A DNA stretch of 64,000 nucleotides from Sphingobacteriaceae bacterium (GCA_016709575.1 JADJMM010000004.1:62001-126000), one strand, 5' to 3'. Shown: positions 8,869 through 19,320, counted from the stretch's first letter. A program made the numbers and translations. The notes: generated by a model not told the origin, from the sequence alone.

Positions 8869-9392
8869 TATTTATTGATGTGTTGCAATAACCATTCGTC
8901 GCCAAACTCCGTTGCCGAAACACGGTTCCAGCTTTTTTTGAGTCCGATTTTTTCGAAACCGCTTTTTTCAAATAACTGTAAGCTTGAAGGCGCCGAAACA
9001 GTTACATTAGCGTAAAGTTGCTTTAATAATAAATTATTGAACGCATAATCCTTTAGGAGTTCTAAGGCTTCAAAAGCATAACCTTTATTACGGTATTCTT
9101 CAGAAATCAAAATACCAACACCGGCACGTAAATGATAAGGATCGAAATCAAATAAATCGATTGCTCCTACCGGAACATCGTTTTCGTTAGGCGAAATAAT
9201 TAAACGCAATTGTTTATTGGTGTAAATATCTTCGTGAGCGTTCACTAAAAATTGCTCTAACACATAACGACTAAAAGGCGTTTGTGTATTGCTCACATGC
9301 CAAATTTCGCGGTTGTTTTCCCATTTATACAATACATCAACATCTTCAGGCTCGAGAGCGCGTAAATGAATATTTTCTCCTTTTATAAACAT
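8868..9392 (-). CDS. GNAT-family N-acetyltransferase (RimJ/RimL type)
   Basis: 174 residues with a whole GNAT domain: HLRALEPEDVDVLYKWENN at the start, the acetyl-CoA region VGILISEEYRNKGYAFEAL, and LFEKSGFEKIGL near the end. It resembles RimJ/RimL and spermidine acetyltransferase-like members that acetylate protein N-termini or small amines; the substrate is not inferable. Stop and start codons overlap by one base (TAATG) with the neighbours on both sides, placing it within the dapF-mltG operon. Confidence 0.85.
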   Translation of the reverse strand: MFIKGENIHLRALEPEDVDVLYKWENNREIWHVSNTQTPFSRYVLEQFLVNAHEDIYTNKQLRLIISPNENDVPVGAIDLFDFDPYHLRAGVGILISEEYRNKGYAFEALELLKDYAFNNLLLKQLYANVTVSAPSSLQLFEKSGFEKIGLKKSWNRVSATEFGDEWLLQHINK

Positions 9393-9686
9393 TATGATTT
9401 AAAATAAGTGTCGCGTTCGTTTTTAATTCTTGCTTGTAATTCCTCATTGGTGTAGTGAGGTAATGTAAAGATATTATTTTCTGATTTATTTCCAACATTT
9501 AAGCCAATAGCCTGAGTGACGTAATCGTTTCTGAAATAATTCGTCTACAAAATCATAAAACAATTGTTCTTTGTTATTTCTAACTGCATAAAATTCTTCA
9601 AAGAATAATTTGAGAGGCGATAAACAGGTCGCTTCGTTTTGCTTTACCGCTGTAAATTGAATCAATTGTTCTTGAAAAGTACTCAA
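9392..9686 (-). CDS. Unknown small protein, about 97 aa (one frameshift)
   Basis: Not recognised. The frame beginning at 9686 (TTG; FQEQLIQFTAVKQNEATC) runs into nonsense after DELFQ. Removing one base from the T run at 9528-9530 gives NDYVTQAIGLNVG and LPHYTNEELQARIKNERD, with a stop at 9392-9394 that overlaps the GNAT start as TAATG. That clean coupling supports the correction. It is soluble, acidic and mostly helical. Its place directly after dapF and the 85-residue protein suggests an operon member of unknown role. Confidence 0.6.
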
Positions 9687-9699
9687 TTGATAATCCGAA

Positions 9700-9957
9700 C
9701 TAAAAAACCGGATGATTTGCCACTTTTAAAAACAAAGCTTCTATTTTCTTCTGAGAAATTGTTTTCAATAATGCTTCGGCCTTTACATTTAATTCCCTTT
9801 CTTTAATTGTAAGAGAATTATAATTCCCGTTTATCATTAATCCAACATGTGGCGGAATTCTTGAAGCATGTAAAATTACTAACCATGTTCCTTTAGTTAG
9901 GACCGAAGTATCGTTACAATCTTCAAAAGCAATCAGATATTTAGTTTCTGAAATCAA
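9700..9957 (-). CDS. Unknown small protein (85 aa) coupled to dapF
   Basis: Not recognised. It shows alternating strands and helices (TKYLIAFEDCND, GTWLVILHASRIPPHVGLMI, ELNVKAEALLKTISQKKIEA). The ATG lies inside the dapF stop region (4-base ATGA overlap), which strongly supports the start and indicates coupled translation. No signal peptide or membrane helix, so it is probably cytoplasmic. Confidence 0.65.
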   Translation of the reverse strand: MISETKYLIAFEDCNDTSVLTKGTWLVILHASRIPPHVGLMINGNYNSLTIKERELNVKAEALLKTISQKKIEALFLKVANHPVF

Positions 9958-10742
9958 TCTTCTAATTTAATACTACCGTGAAAAACAAAATCTGCCGGAC
10001 CTTCCAACCAAATGTTATAGAAATTACTTTCCAGTACTTTATCAAATTTTACATTTAAACTACCGCCCAAAGTGGAAATTTTACAAGAATTCTTCTGACT
10101 TGCTACTCCGTTTATTGCAGCAACTAAAGCTGCCGCAGTTACACCTGTTCCGCAAGATAAAGTTTTATTTTCCACTCCTCTTTCGTAAGTGCGGACAAAA
10201 ACGCCGTCCTCTGTTTTCTCAATAAAATTTACATTAGTGCCTTCTGCGGCGAAGCGCTCATTGTTTCTTATTTTCTTTCCTTCTTCGAATACATTGTACT
10301 CTTTTACACTTTCAACAAACTTTACATAATGGGGAGAGCCTGTATTCAAGAAAAAGAAATCATCTCCACTTTCAATACTCTTTACATCATTCATTTTTAA
10401 AGAAACTTGATTTACGCCGCTGATTGTCGCTTCATGCAAACCATCAATAGCAATGAAACGAGCCTTATCGTTTATTAATCCTAATGATTTTGCGTAAGCT
10501 GTAATGCATCGTCCGCCATTACCACACATGCTGCTTTCATTGCCATCGCTGTTGAAATAAACCATTTTAAAATCGACACCTGGCTCTAATTCTAATAACA
10601 TTAATCCATCTGCACCAATACCAAAATGACGGTTACACAAAAAAGCAACTTGTTCAATCGAAAGTTGAATTTCTTTTTTACGGTTATCAATTAAAATAAA
10701 ATCGTTACCCGTGCCTTGATATTTATCGAAACTAATTTGCAT
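9954..10742 (-). CDS. dapF: Diaminopimelate epimerase
   Basis: Interconverts LL- and meso-diaminopimelate in the lysine and peptidoglycan precursor pathway. 262 residues; the two catalytic cysteines sit in the family signatures SSMCGNGGRC (Cys73) and LSCGTGVTAAA (Cys197), and the start KYQGTGNDFILIDN is diagnostic. It overlaps the upstream membrane-protein gene by 1 base and the next small gene by 4. Another peptidoglycan gene (mltG) closes the same operon. Confidence 0.96.
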   Translation of the reverse strand: MQISFDKYQGTGNDFILIDNRKKEIQLSIEQVAFLCNRHFGIGADGLMLLELEPGVDFKMVYFNSDGNESSMCGNGGRCITAYAKSLGLINDKARFIAIDGLHEATISGVNQVSLKMNDVKSIESGDDFFFLNTGSPHYVKFVESVKEYNVFEEGKKIRNNERFAAEGTNVNFIEKTEDGVFVRTYERGVENKTLSCGTGVTAAALVAAINGVASQKNSCKISTLGGSLNVKFDKVLESNFYNIWLEGPADFVFHGSIKLED

Positions 10743-11368
10743 TAATTTATTTTGGCTAGTAAATCTGAATCGCTCACTCTATCCATTGGCATAAAATCGC
10801 TATTGGCAGAAACCTTATAAACCTGCTCTTCACTCTTTAAATAATAGAAATCATCTACCTTATAAAGATTTAAAGAAGAAAAATCAGAAAAGCCATAAAG
10901 GATAATTCTGTTTTTTGTCATACGGTATCCTTTAGAATTCAACGGCGTTTTCCAAAATTCCACAAAAAACAAAGTAGCATTATCATTGTGATTAACACCT
11001 GCTAATTTTGGAGATAAGGTATCTTTTTGAGTATTATCTAAATCAATTAACTTAATGTTTTTTACGGAAATAAATTCTTCCTTAGCTAAATTCACTTCGC
11101 CGTCTTCACTCTTAATTAAACTATCTACTTCTTTGTAATTGGTATAAGGAGAAACTTTGGTGTTTATTTTATAGCGTTCTTTATCGTCTTTAGCTTTTTC
11201 TTTTTCTTCTTGCTGAACAGGTTGTTCAATTACTTTTATTTCTTTTGATGAAGCTGATTTCATCTTACTGAAATAATCATCCATCTTAAAAATAAAAAAA
11301 CCAACACCAATAATTAGTCCGATTGAAACTCCGAAAACAAAGGCGGGTATTTTGCGTTTTATTTGCAT
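10742..11368 (-). CDS. Unknown membrane-anchored protein (208 aa)
   Basis: Not recognised. One N-terminal membrane helix (about 9-27), a charged segment (about 45-66, rich in Glu and Lys), then a globular domain with motifs LYGFSDFSSLNLYKVDDFYY and EEQVYKVSANSDF. The in-out topology suggests an extracytoplasmic domain. It is the first gene of the operon running to mltG and overlaps dapF by 1 base (TAATG). A link to peptidoglycan metabolism is inferred only from neighbours. Confidence 0.6.
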   Translation of the reverse strand: MQIKRKIPAFVFGVSIGLIIGVGFFIFKMDDYFSKMKSASSKEIKVIEQPVQQEEKEKAKDDKERYKINTKVSPYTNYKEVDSLIKSEDGEVNLAKEEFISVKNIKLIDLDNTQKDTLSPKLAGVNHNDNATLFFVEFWKTPLNSKGYRMTKNRIILYGFSDFSSLNLYKVDDFYYLKSEEQVYKVSANSDFMPMDRVSDSDLLAKIN

Positions 11369-11390
11369 TTTTTAGCAGTATAAAGGTAGC

Positions 11391-11398
11391 AATTTTAA
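11391..11398 (-). promoter_or_regulatory. Putative -7 box TACCTTTA for the dapF-mltG operon
   Basis: Minus-strand TACCTTTA, 22 bases before the start of the first operon gene. It is back-to-back with the stronger htrA promoter in the 122-base divergent gap. Confidence 0.35.
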
Positions 11399-11429
11399 AG
11401 ATACCCCAGTTAAGTATTGTTAAAAGAAA

Positions 11430-11459
11430 TTGACACGACAAATTTCTGAATTAATTTTG
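11430..11459 (+). promoter_or_regulatory. Bacteroidota-type promoter of the HtrA gene
   Basis: TTG at 11430-11432, a 19-base spacer, then TAATTTTG at 11452-11459, an exact match to TTG-N19-TAnnTTTG. Transcription would start near 11464 and leave a leader of about 27 bases. Confidence 0.75.
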
Positions 11460-11490
11460 CGTTATAGATTTAAATTTAAAACCTAAGCAT

Positions 11491-12949
11491 ATGAAAAAGT
11501 TAGTTTCAACAGTATTAGTAGCAGCATTAGGAGGCGTATTTGCCTTAGTAGCTACAGGTTTCATGACCGGTCACCAAAAACCCTGCGGAGAAGTTACTCT
11601 AACCCAAAAAACACCCGTTGTTTACACCTCTTTCTCAGGCGGTGGAGTTGGCAACACTCCCGATTTTATTGTGTCGGCCGAAAAATCGCTTAATGCCGTG
11701 GTTCACATTAGAACAAAAGCAGCTCAAACTAATAACTTAAACTATAACCCCTTTGAACAATTTTTATATGGACATAGTAACCGTCCGTATATAATGGAAG
11801 GCAGTGGTTCAGGTGTTATTTTATCGCAAGACGGATATATTGTAACCAATAACCACGTTATTAACGGCGCCGATGAAATTGAAGTGATGCTAAATGATAA
11901 ACGCGATTACAGAGCGGAAGTTATAGGTACTGATCCAAGTACCGATATTGCCCTTTTAAAAATTAAAGAAAAAGATTTACCATTTGTGACCTATGGAAAT
12001 AGCGACGCTCTTAAGGTAGGTGAATGGGTTTTAGCTGTTGGAAATCCGTTTAATTTAAATTCAACCGTAACCGCAGGTATTATTAGTGCTAAAGGAAGAA
12101 GTAATGTTTTAGAAGGCGATAAATCTAAAGGACAATTTCCTGTAGAATCGTTTATTCAAACAGATGCTGCGGTTAACCCGGGCAACAGCGGTGGCGCTTT
12201 AGTAAATACCAACGGAGAACTAATTGGAATTAATACAGCTATTATATCGAGCAATGGTGCTTATCAGGGGTATTCGTTTGCTATACCAGTTACGATTGTG
12301 AAAAAAGTAGTTTCAGATTTAATTGAATTTGGAACTGTACAACGCGCTTATATTGGTGTAAGTATTAACGACATCAACGCCAAATTTGCTGAGCAAAAAA
12401 GTCTTTCTGTATTAAAAGGGGCTTATGTAAATGGCTTAACCACTAATGGTGCTGCAGAAAATTCAGGTATTAAAATTGGGGATGTGATTACTTCAGTTGA
12501 AGACACAAAAGTTAACAGCGTTTCAGAATTACAGGAACAAGGTTAGCAAGTATCGTCCTGGTAATAAAATCGATGTTACTGTTATCCGCAACGAAAAAGA
12601 AATCACCTTACCTGTTACTTTAACAAATATTAAAAACGGAACAGAAGTGATTAAGAAAGAAGTTCCTGTATTAACGAGCTCTAGTAGTTTAGGTGCTACT
12701 TTTGAGGAAGTAAATCAAGATTACTTAACAAAATTCAACGTTGAGAACGGAGTGAAGATTGCAAAATTGAGTGGCGGAAAATTAGCAAATGTTGGAATTA
12801 AAGAAGGTTTCGTTATTACCAACATCAATAAGAAAAAAGTATTTACTGCCGATGACGTTAAAAAAGCATTGGAAAATAAAACAGGAAATGTTTTAGTAGA
12901 AGGGTTTTATCCTAACGGGATGATCGCTTCTTATGGATTCGGACTTTAG
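11491..12949 (+). CDS. HtrA/DegP-type periplasmic serine protease (one frameshift)
   Basis: Periplasmic quality-control protease with a trypsin-like domain followed by two PDZ domains. Residues 5-24 are an N-terminal signal or membrane segment. The catalytic triad is His122 (TNNHVINGADEI), Asp152 (STDIALLKI) and Ser233 (NPGNSGGALVN). The first PDZ begins near 285; the frame breaks in it after ELQEQ. Removing one G at 12541-12542 gives VSKYRPGNKIDVTVIRN and continues through the second PDZ to the stop at 12947-12949. Corrected length is about 485 residues, normal for DegP/DegQ. It has its own promoter and ends in a heptamer-repeat hairpin shared with the convergent gene. Confidence 0.92.
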
Positions 12950-13027
12950 GTTAAAAGTGTAAGGTAAAAGGTGAAAAGTAAAGGCAACAAAAGGAACTTT
13001 ATACTTTTCACCTTTAACTTTTAACCG
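12948..13027. repeat. Heptamer-type inverted repeat between convergent genes
   Basis: The left arm (12948-12984) is built from AGGTTAAAAGTG, AAGGTAAAAGG and TGAAAAGTAAAGG units; the right arm (12997-13026) carries their complements (ACTTTATACTTTTCACC, TTTAACTTTTAACC). The long A/T-rich stem fills the whole gap between the HtrA stop and the glycosyltransferase stop and could serve as a two-way terminator. A second copy with the same edge lies at 16866-16941. Confidence 0.7.
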
Positions 13028-14931
13028 CTACTCCCACCAACTCCATCTTGCCGGCCAATAATCAATAGCTTTAATTTCAAAATCACTTAGCGTGAATTTC
13101 TTTTTGCTCCGGTTCCAAATGAAGAAAGTTATTTTTGCATCCTGACGAAGCCAATTTTTTAATTCAGAACCAATGAAAATTTCGGAGTAAGCATAATGTC
13201 CGGTTGAATCGGTAGTGTAAAACTGACCGATATCCGTTCCTCCAAAAAACAAAGTGGAATCCTTTGGATTAGAGACACTAAAATTAAAACCGACGTCATT
13301 TAATGCTTCTTTGCTTTGCACTTTTACTTTAGCTAAAACTACTCTACCTTCCCGAAGGTGCAATTTTTTCAAACTTGATTTTGCTGAAAAACAGAACTCA
13401 TCGATAGAATCGACGTTCAGTTGATTCATATTCCACTTCTCTTTAATTAGTCCGTACTCAAACATTCTTGGTTTAGAATATGAAGAGGGATGATAATACT
13501 TTTCAAACTCACATGTTGTTTTGCTTTTACTTTAGATAATAAATAACAATTCACATTTAAGTTTTGATTGTGACTATGCAAAAATGGAAAATATTCTATC
13601 ACAATTTCCAATTGAGCGCATGTTGGCTCTCCTAATAAAACATAGTCTGCTTTGGAGTTTTTTACTTGACTCTTGAAAGAGGCAATATCTTTAAAGTCTT
13701 CCCAAATATGATAATTAAACTTGCGTTTGTATTTTAACTCATAATTAATGACGAAATATTTTTGTGAAGCCATATAATACGATTCTACCTTCCCTACTCC
13801 GTACTTATCTTCTAAATCACAATACTCCTTACTCTGAAATCCATTTTGATTTAATACTGCATTCGTAAAAAAATGTTTTCCAACAACCGATTGATAAATT
13901 AAAGCGCCGCTTACAACTACCGTCACTAAAACTGTTTGTTTTACATTAAACTTGATAATACCTGTAACAGCCCAAATAAAACAAGGCGCCGAAAATAACA
14001 TGACAGAATATTGAAAAATGGGTGCCTTCGTTACTGAATAGGTATAAATGAGAGCGTAGTTCACAAAAAACAAAATCAATAACGTAACAGTTTTTTTATT
14101 CATTTTAAATTCTTTTGTCATGACAAAACCAACACTAAACAATAAAACAAAAAACAACCAAACATATCCTGTACCAAATAATGTTTTCAAAAAACCAAGT
14201 ATTGCCCATTTATCAGGGGCAGCTAACCAACAGTCTTGTGAATGACCAATTCCACCTTGTGCAAACTGCGCCATTGTGATTTCCCAGTGAGGTAAATAAA
14301 ACAATATCGCGCAAATGCATGCGGAAATATATTTTGTATAGTTCTTCAGATTTACAAAAAACAAACCTGCTACCCCGCATGTAAAAGCATACAAACAACT
14401 TAAATGATTATTAAATGCTGCCAATAAGATAAAAATGACAAAACATACATAGTGTAATTTCTTCTGTCTTTCAGAAAAACTTAATTCAAATAAATAATAA
14501 GTTAAAGCGGTACAAAAGAATAATCCTCCCGAATACATCCTTGCCAATGGCGCATAAAACAAAAAGATGTAAGAGAATGAAAAAACACTTGCAGTAATTA
14601 ATGCCGGAGTTTTTCCATACCATTTCAAAGAAAATAAATAAGCGTAAATAATTCCACCCAGACTAAACAATAAAAAAGGAAGTTTCACCCAAAATTCATC
14701 ATAACCAAAAGCAACAACTATTGCATTTATAATAAACTGCACCAAAACAGGATGCGTATCCAACTTTACACCGTACTCAATTAAATCGTGCCAATTGGTA
14801 TAGATAGAATTTCGTAAGCCACACAACTCATCATAACTATACTGATAATCGAAGGCAGGGATAAACCTTATAATAGCTGCCACCAAAAAAATGACAGTAA
14901 ACTCCTTGTTATCTTTAATGAATTTTAGCAT
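13028..14931 (-). CDS. GT-C type membrane glycosyltransferase (ArnT/PMT-like), one frameshift
   Basis: An integral membrane protein with about ten hydrophobic helices from residue 10 to about 350. The first periplasmic loop has the acidic pair typical of lipid-phosphosugar-dependent GT-C enzymes (YSYDELCGL, Asp-Glu near 35), then DTHPVLVQF. It probably moves a sugar from a polyprenyl carrier to an extracytoplasmic acceptor. The frame breaks near the end of the membrane part. One extra base in the T run at 13519-13522 restores CEFEKYYHPSSYSKPRMF and joins a C-terminal domain of about 150 residues ending YWPARWSWWE. Corrected length is about 635. The acceptor is unknown and neighbours do not help. 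Confidence 0.75.
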
Positions 14932-14985
14932 GGTTTGTTTCCCAAATATAATGCAATAAACCCTTATTTTTTACGTTATTATATG

Positions 14986-14993
14986 TAAATTTG
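14986..14993 (+). promoter_or_regulatory. Putative -7 box TAAATTTG
   Basis: Exact TAnnTTTG match just 5 bases before the GTG start at 14999. Either the transcript is almost leaderless or the true start is slightly downstream. Confidence 0.45.
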
Positions 14994-14998
14994 ACTTA

Positions 14999-16471
14999 GT
15001 GAAGAATTTCCTTTTTATAGTCTCTGTATTATTCGTGATTGCTTTGAGCTCAACCTCATGCAAAAAGAATAAACTCCTTACCGATTCCTCAGCGAAAGTT
15101 GATTTTTCGGCCGATTCAGTATTGTTTGATACTGTATTTACTCAAGCTGGTTCTACTACGCGTCAAATTCGTGTTATTAATAATCATGATGAAAGAATAA
15201 ACATTTCTTCCATTAATGTAAGAAGCGGTTCTGCATCACCTTTTTTCTTGAATGTTGATGGTTCGCCCGGAAGATCCTTCAGTGATATTGAAATTGCTGG
15301 TCACGATAGCGTTTTTATTTTTATTCAGGTTAATGTAAATCCAAATAATTCTAATAGTCCGCTTATTATAACTGATGCGATTGATTTTTCTGTCAATGGA
15401 AATACACAATCTGTACATTTAGAAGCTTGGGGACAAGATGCTTATTATCACAAACCAACTAACGCCATAAAATTTGTGAATGGTGGTTATTTACCTTACA
15501 CTTTAATTGCCCCGGGAACAAACACAACGGTGACTTGGATAAACGATAAACCTCACGTAATTTATGGTTGGTTAGTTGTAGATTCTAGTCAGACTTTAAT
15601 CATTGACCCGGGGGTAAAAGTACATTTTCATCAGAACGCAGGAATGTGGGTTTACCGTTATGGAACTTTAAAAGTTCAGGGTACACAAGGTAATGAAGTT
15701 GTTTTTCAGGGCGACAGATTAGAGCCATTTATGCAAGATGAGCCCGGACAATGGGATAGAATTTGGATTAATGAAGGAAGTATAAATAATTCCATCAACT
15801 ACGCTATTATAAAAAATGGTTTTATTGGAGTGCAGACAGAATTACTGTTTGGAAATTTTTCGGAGCCGCGTCGTTTAAAAATTACCAATACAAAAATTCA
15901 GAACATGAAAAAGTGGGGCATGTATAATCTCGCTTTTAATGTTTCAGGTGGGAATAATGTATTTAGCAATTGTAAAGAATATTGTTTGGCTATGGTTGCA
16001 GGAGGGAATTGCACTTTCATTCACAGCACCTTCGCTAATTTCTGGACTAAAGACGGAAGAAGTACACCTTGCGTTCATATAGATAATCACGCAGGAACAC
16101 AACAAATTCCAATGGACACTTGTTATTTTGGAAATTGCATTATTGATGGGAATAGTGGCGGTAATGAATTAGAATTAGATATTATTACTACAGCAACATT
16201 TACACCAAAACACAAATTCTCCTATTCTTTTATTCGTACAAACATAAATATGACGGCGAGTCCAACCGTATTTATTAATTGTAATCCAAATGGAACTACA
16301 AGTGCATTTAACGATCCTGCTATTTACAAATTTGATTTAGGCACGAATTCAGGAGCTCTAAACCTACCAAATAACGCAACAACAACCGGCGATGCGAGCA
16401 TCTTCCCAATAGATATAATGGGAAATACTAGACTTGTCACTCAGCCTGATGCCGGCGCCTACGAGAAATAG
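14999..16471 (+). CDS. Right-handed beta-helix-like outer lipoprotein
   Basis: 490 residues with a signal peptide and lipobox (LSSTSC, Cys21), followed by the Lys-Lys-Asn start of a mature lipoprotein. Residues about 30-140 are a beta domain; from about 195 the pattern SSQTLIIDPGVKVHFHQNAG and RYGTLKVQGTQGNEVVFQG is typical of parallel beta-helix (pectate-lyase/PbH1-like) surface proteins, with many Asn, Gly and Cys. No catalytic site was identified. The start is GTG. The ending DIMGNTRLVTQPDAGAYE is a common end of Bacteroidota beta-helix proteins. Confidence 0.75.
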   Translation: MKNFLFIVSVLFVIALSSTSCKKNKLLTDSSAKVDFSADSVLFDTVFTQAGSTTRQIRVINNHDERINISSINVRSGSASPFFLNVDGSPGRSFSDIEIAGHDSVFIFIQVNVNPNNSNSPLIITDAIDFSVNGNTQSVHLEAWGQDAYYHKPTNAIKFVNGGYLPYTLIAPGTNTTVTWINDKPHVIYGWLVVDSSQTLIIDPGVKVHFHQNAGMWVYRYGTLKVQGTQGNEVVFQGDRLEPFMQDEPGQWDRIWINEGSINNSINYAIIKNGFIGVQTELLFGNFSEPRRLKITNTKIQNMKKWGMYNLAFNVSGGNNVFSNCKEYCLAMVAGGNCTFIHSTFANFWTKDGRSTPCVHIDNHAGTQQIPMDTCYFGNCIIDGNSGGNELELDIITTATFTPKHKFSYSFIRTNINMTASPTVFINCNPNGTTSAFNDPAIYKFDLGTNSGALNLPNNATTTGDASIFPIDIMGNTRLVTQPDAGAYEK

Positions 16472-16561
16472 ACGGTAAATAATAGCTATTAGTCTATTTT
16501 AACAGCCAAAAACATCTTTTTTACGGATATTTGTAAAGTTGTTTACTCACACAAAGAATCT

Positions 16562-16861
16562 ATGAAGAATACTTATTTAGTTCACATTACTTTACCTGAA
16601 GTTTTTACTCAAAAATTTATAGCACTCATTCCAAAACACCGCACACTTATTAATGAATTAATGGATAAAAATATTATCCGTTCGTATTCATTAGATATGG
16701 AACGTCACAACGTGTGGGCGTTTATTGATGCGAAAACCGAAAAAGAAGTAATGGATATCTTAAGTTCTTTTCCCATCATTAAAGATGTAAAAGCAACCAT
16801 TCACGAATTAGCATTTTATGACTCTGCTCCTGTTGGCTTGCCTGAGTTGATTATGAATTAA
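16562..16861 (+). CDS. Small ferredoxin-fold-like protein (99 aa), function unknown
   Basis: Compact alpha+beta protein with the pattern beta-alpha-beta-beta-alpha-beta: YLVHITLPEVFTQKFIALIP, IIRSYSLDMERHNVWAFIDA, EVMDILSSFPIIKDVKATIH. This resembles muconolactone isomerase-like or YciI-like dimeric alpha/beta-barrel proteins, but no catalytic residues can be named. It is followed by a heptamer-repeat hairpin. Confidence 0.7.
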   Translation: MKNTYLVHITLPEVFTQKFIALIPKHRTLINELMDKNIIRSYSLDMERHNVWAFIDAKTEKEVMDILSSFPIIKDVKATIHELAFYDSAPVGLPELIMN

Positions 16862-16865
16862 TTTC

Positions 16866-16941
16866 GGTGAAAGGTTAAAGGTATAAGGTTAAAAGTTAGA
16901 TTTAACTTTATACTTTTCACCTTTCACTTTATACCTTTAAC
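16866..16941. repeat. Heptamer-type inverted repeat between convergent genes (second copy)
   Basis: GGTGAAAGGTTAAAGGTATAA-like left arm and TTTAACTTTATACTTTTCACC / TTTATACCTTTAACC right arm. Right after the hairpin the sequence TTTAACCGCTACTYCC is the same as at 13018-13034, and in both places it contains the stop codon of a minus-strand gene. It is a likely two-way terminator. Confidence 0.7.
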
Positions 16942-16943
16942 CG

Positions 16944-19315
16944 CTACTTCCCAATCACCTCAAACTTCACCTGCATCGTTTCCCCTTCACTATCCGTAAT
17001 ACTCAACGTATGCTTCCCTACATCAGGTAAAACAGAAATCTGATGAAATTTTTGTGTAGTGCCGACAAATTGCTCATCGAGTTGCCAATATAAAATTGCG
17101 TTTGTGTTTTTGTGAGTGGCTTTTAAAATACACTTTCCTTTTTCACCGCTTTCGTTCACGGGAATGTAAATTTTAAATCCTTCCCTGGGATAAATAATAT
17201 CGAGTTGATGAATATTTAATTCGCTTGCACATTCAGGCAAATATTCAGGCAATGGTTTGTAGAACAAACTATGTTGCTTATAAAAATATTCTTGCGTTGG
17301 TGAAACTACAAACCAAGGAACGTGCTTCATTTTGTTTACTGAATAACAATTACTGTTTACTCTGTATTTTCCGGTTTCATCTAAATGAATTATTTTATGA
17401 AACGGACATACATTTGTTTTTCTCCGCCGCTTGGCATTAATTGAACTGAAACATCCGGACAATTTTCTGAAGCCTTAAATCCGCTGACTTTGCAAACTTT
17501 TAATCCAACCATATCAGCAGTTGGTTTTGCGAACCATTTTTTCTCACTCAATAAATTAAATATCGAGAACATTAATGGCGCGGCGGCTCCTGTTCCTGTT
17601 AATTCGGGGCGACCTTCGCCATCAGCATTTCCTACCCATACGGCAACGGTGTATTTTGCGTTTAATCCAACAGCCCAAGCATCGCGGAAACCGTAACTCG
17701 TTCCTGTTTTCCAGGCGATTTTTGTGCGGGATAAAAATTGCATCCAACCAACATAATCTTGCGGACGAATTAATTCTGTCATTGCATTAAAGGTGTACCA
17801 AAGACTTGATGCTTTTAAAACATCCGTTTTTTGTGTGGCGGTTTTGCGAGGAGGTGTTTCATTCTTCAAATAAATTAAAGGATGATAATTATTTGGCGCG
17901 TATTTGTTTCTGGAATTGGAATACGACAATAAACTTCTTCCCATTGAAGAGTACGCTCCCGAAATATCCCAAAGCGTTGCTTCTCCCCCTCCTAAAATTA
18001 ACGACAAACCATAATGCGTTGTTGGTTTATTGAAATTTTTAAAACCTAATTGCTTTAAACGATAATGAAACTTTGCAGTACCATAATCCAACAACATTTT
18101 TACAGCAGGAACATTTAATGAACGGGCAATTGCATTATTGGCTGGAACTAATCCATCGTAAGTCAGATTAAAGTTTTTTGGTCCGTATGAACCAATTTGT
18201 GTTGGGATATCTTCCAATAAAGAAGCCGGGAGAATTTTATTTTCATTCAACATGAAAGCATACAGAAAAGGTTTTAAAATACTTCCTGTACTTCTTGGAG
18301 CGCTAATCACATCGACATAATTTTCATGTTCATTTTTTTCGGAATAAGAATTTCCAATGTAAGCCAACACATTTCCTGTCTCTGTTTCAATTACCAACGC
18401 ACAAGCGTTATGAATTTGGTTGCCGGATAAATTTTTTGAATGTTTATTCAATTGTTCCGCCACCTGAACTTGCAAATTTTTGCTGATGGTAGCTTCGAAA
18501 ATTTGTTCCCCACCTTTTTCGTTGATGCAACGGTTTAATAAATGATTCGCTAATTGCGGAACTGGAAATGGCTTATCAGGTAAAGGTTCCTCCAATGATA
18601 ATTTATACGTAGCCTCATCAATTACCTTTTTATCCCACAATTTTTTGAGGAGATTATTTCTCTTTTTCAATAATCTATCGTGATTTTTACCGGGATAAAT
18701 TAAAGAAGGAGAATTTGGCAACACCGCTAACAAAGCACTCTCCGCCCAGCTTAATTTAAATTCACTTCTCCCAAAATAACGCCACGAGGCAGCCGACAAA
18801 CCAACCACATTACTTCCAAAAGGCGCATTACTCGCATAAGCATTTAAAATACTGGATTTTTTGTAAGAGAATTCTATTCTTACAGCCAATAACATCTCTA
18901 CAATTTTGTGATAATAACTTCTACTCTGGTTTCCCCGCATCATACGCGCGACTTGCATGGTAATGGTACTTCCCCCACTCTTTACTTTTCCTGAACTTAC
19001 ATTACGTTTAATGGATTTAAAAATAGAAACAGGATTAATACCGGGATGATAATAAAAATATTCATCCTCAAACAAAGTAATACACTCAGCAAACTTTGCA
19101 GGAATACTATCATTTTGCGGATAACGCCACTGACCATCACTGGCAATCTGCGCCGACAATAATTGATTATTAGCATCCACCAAAACCGTACTACAAGGCT
19201 TATCAAATAATTTTGAAGGCAACCACAACCAATAAATCAAACCCAGTATAAAAAATACACTGAGTTTGATTTTGTGTTTGAAAAGGAAGATTTTTATTTT
19301 TTCAGTAAAAGACAA
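16944..19315 (-). CDS. pbpC: Penicillin-binding protein 1C (one frameshift)
   Basis: Bifunctional peptidoglycan glycosyltransferase/transpeptidase. Order: membrane anchor (about 18-32); GT51 domain with catalytic Glu83 (FEDEYFYYHPG) and GGSTITMQVARM; transpeptidase with Ser345 (STGSILKPF), SLN in NAIARSLNVPAVK, and KTGT in AWKTGTSYGFRDAW; then the C-terminal BiPBP_C domain. The frame fails after MPSGGEK. One more base in the T run at 17417-17421 gives TNVCPFHKIIHLDETG and continues to the stop at 16944. Corrected length about 791 residues. It sits 5 bases after the alpha-2-macroglobulin gene, the usual pairing for this type. Confidence 0.93.
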
Positions 19316-19320
19316 AGCAA

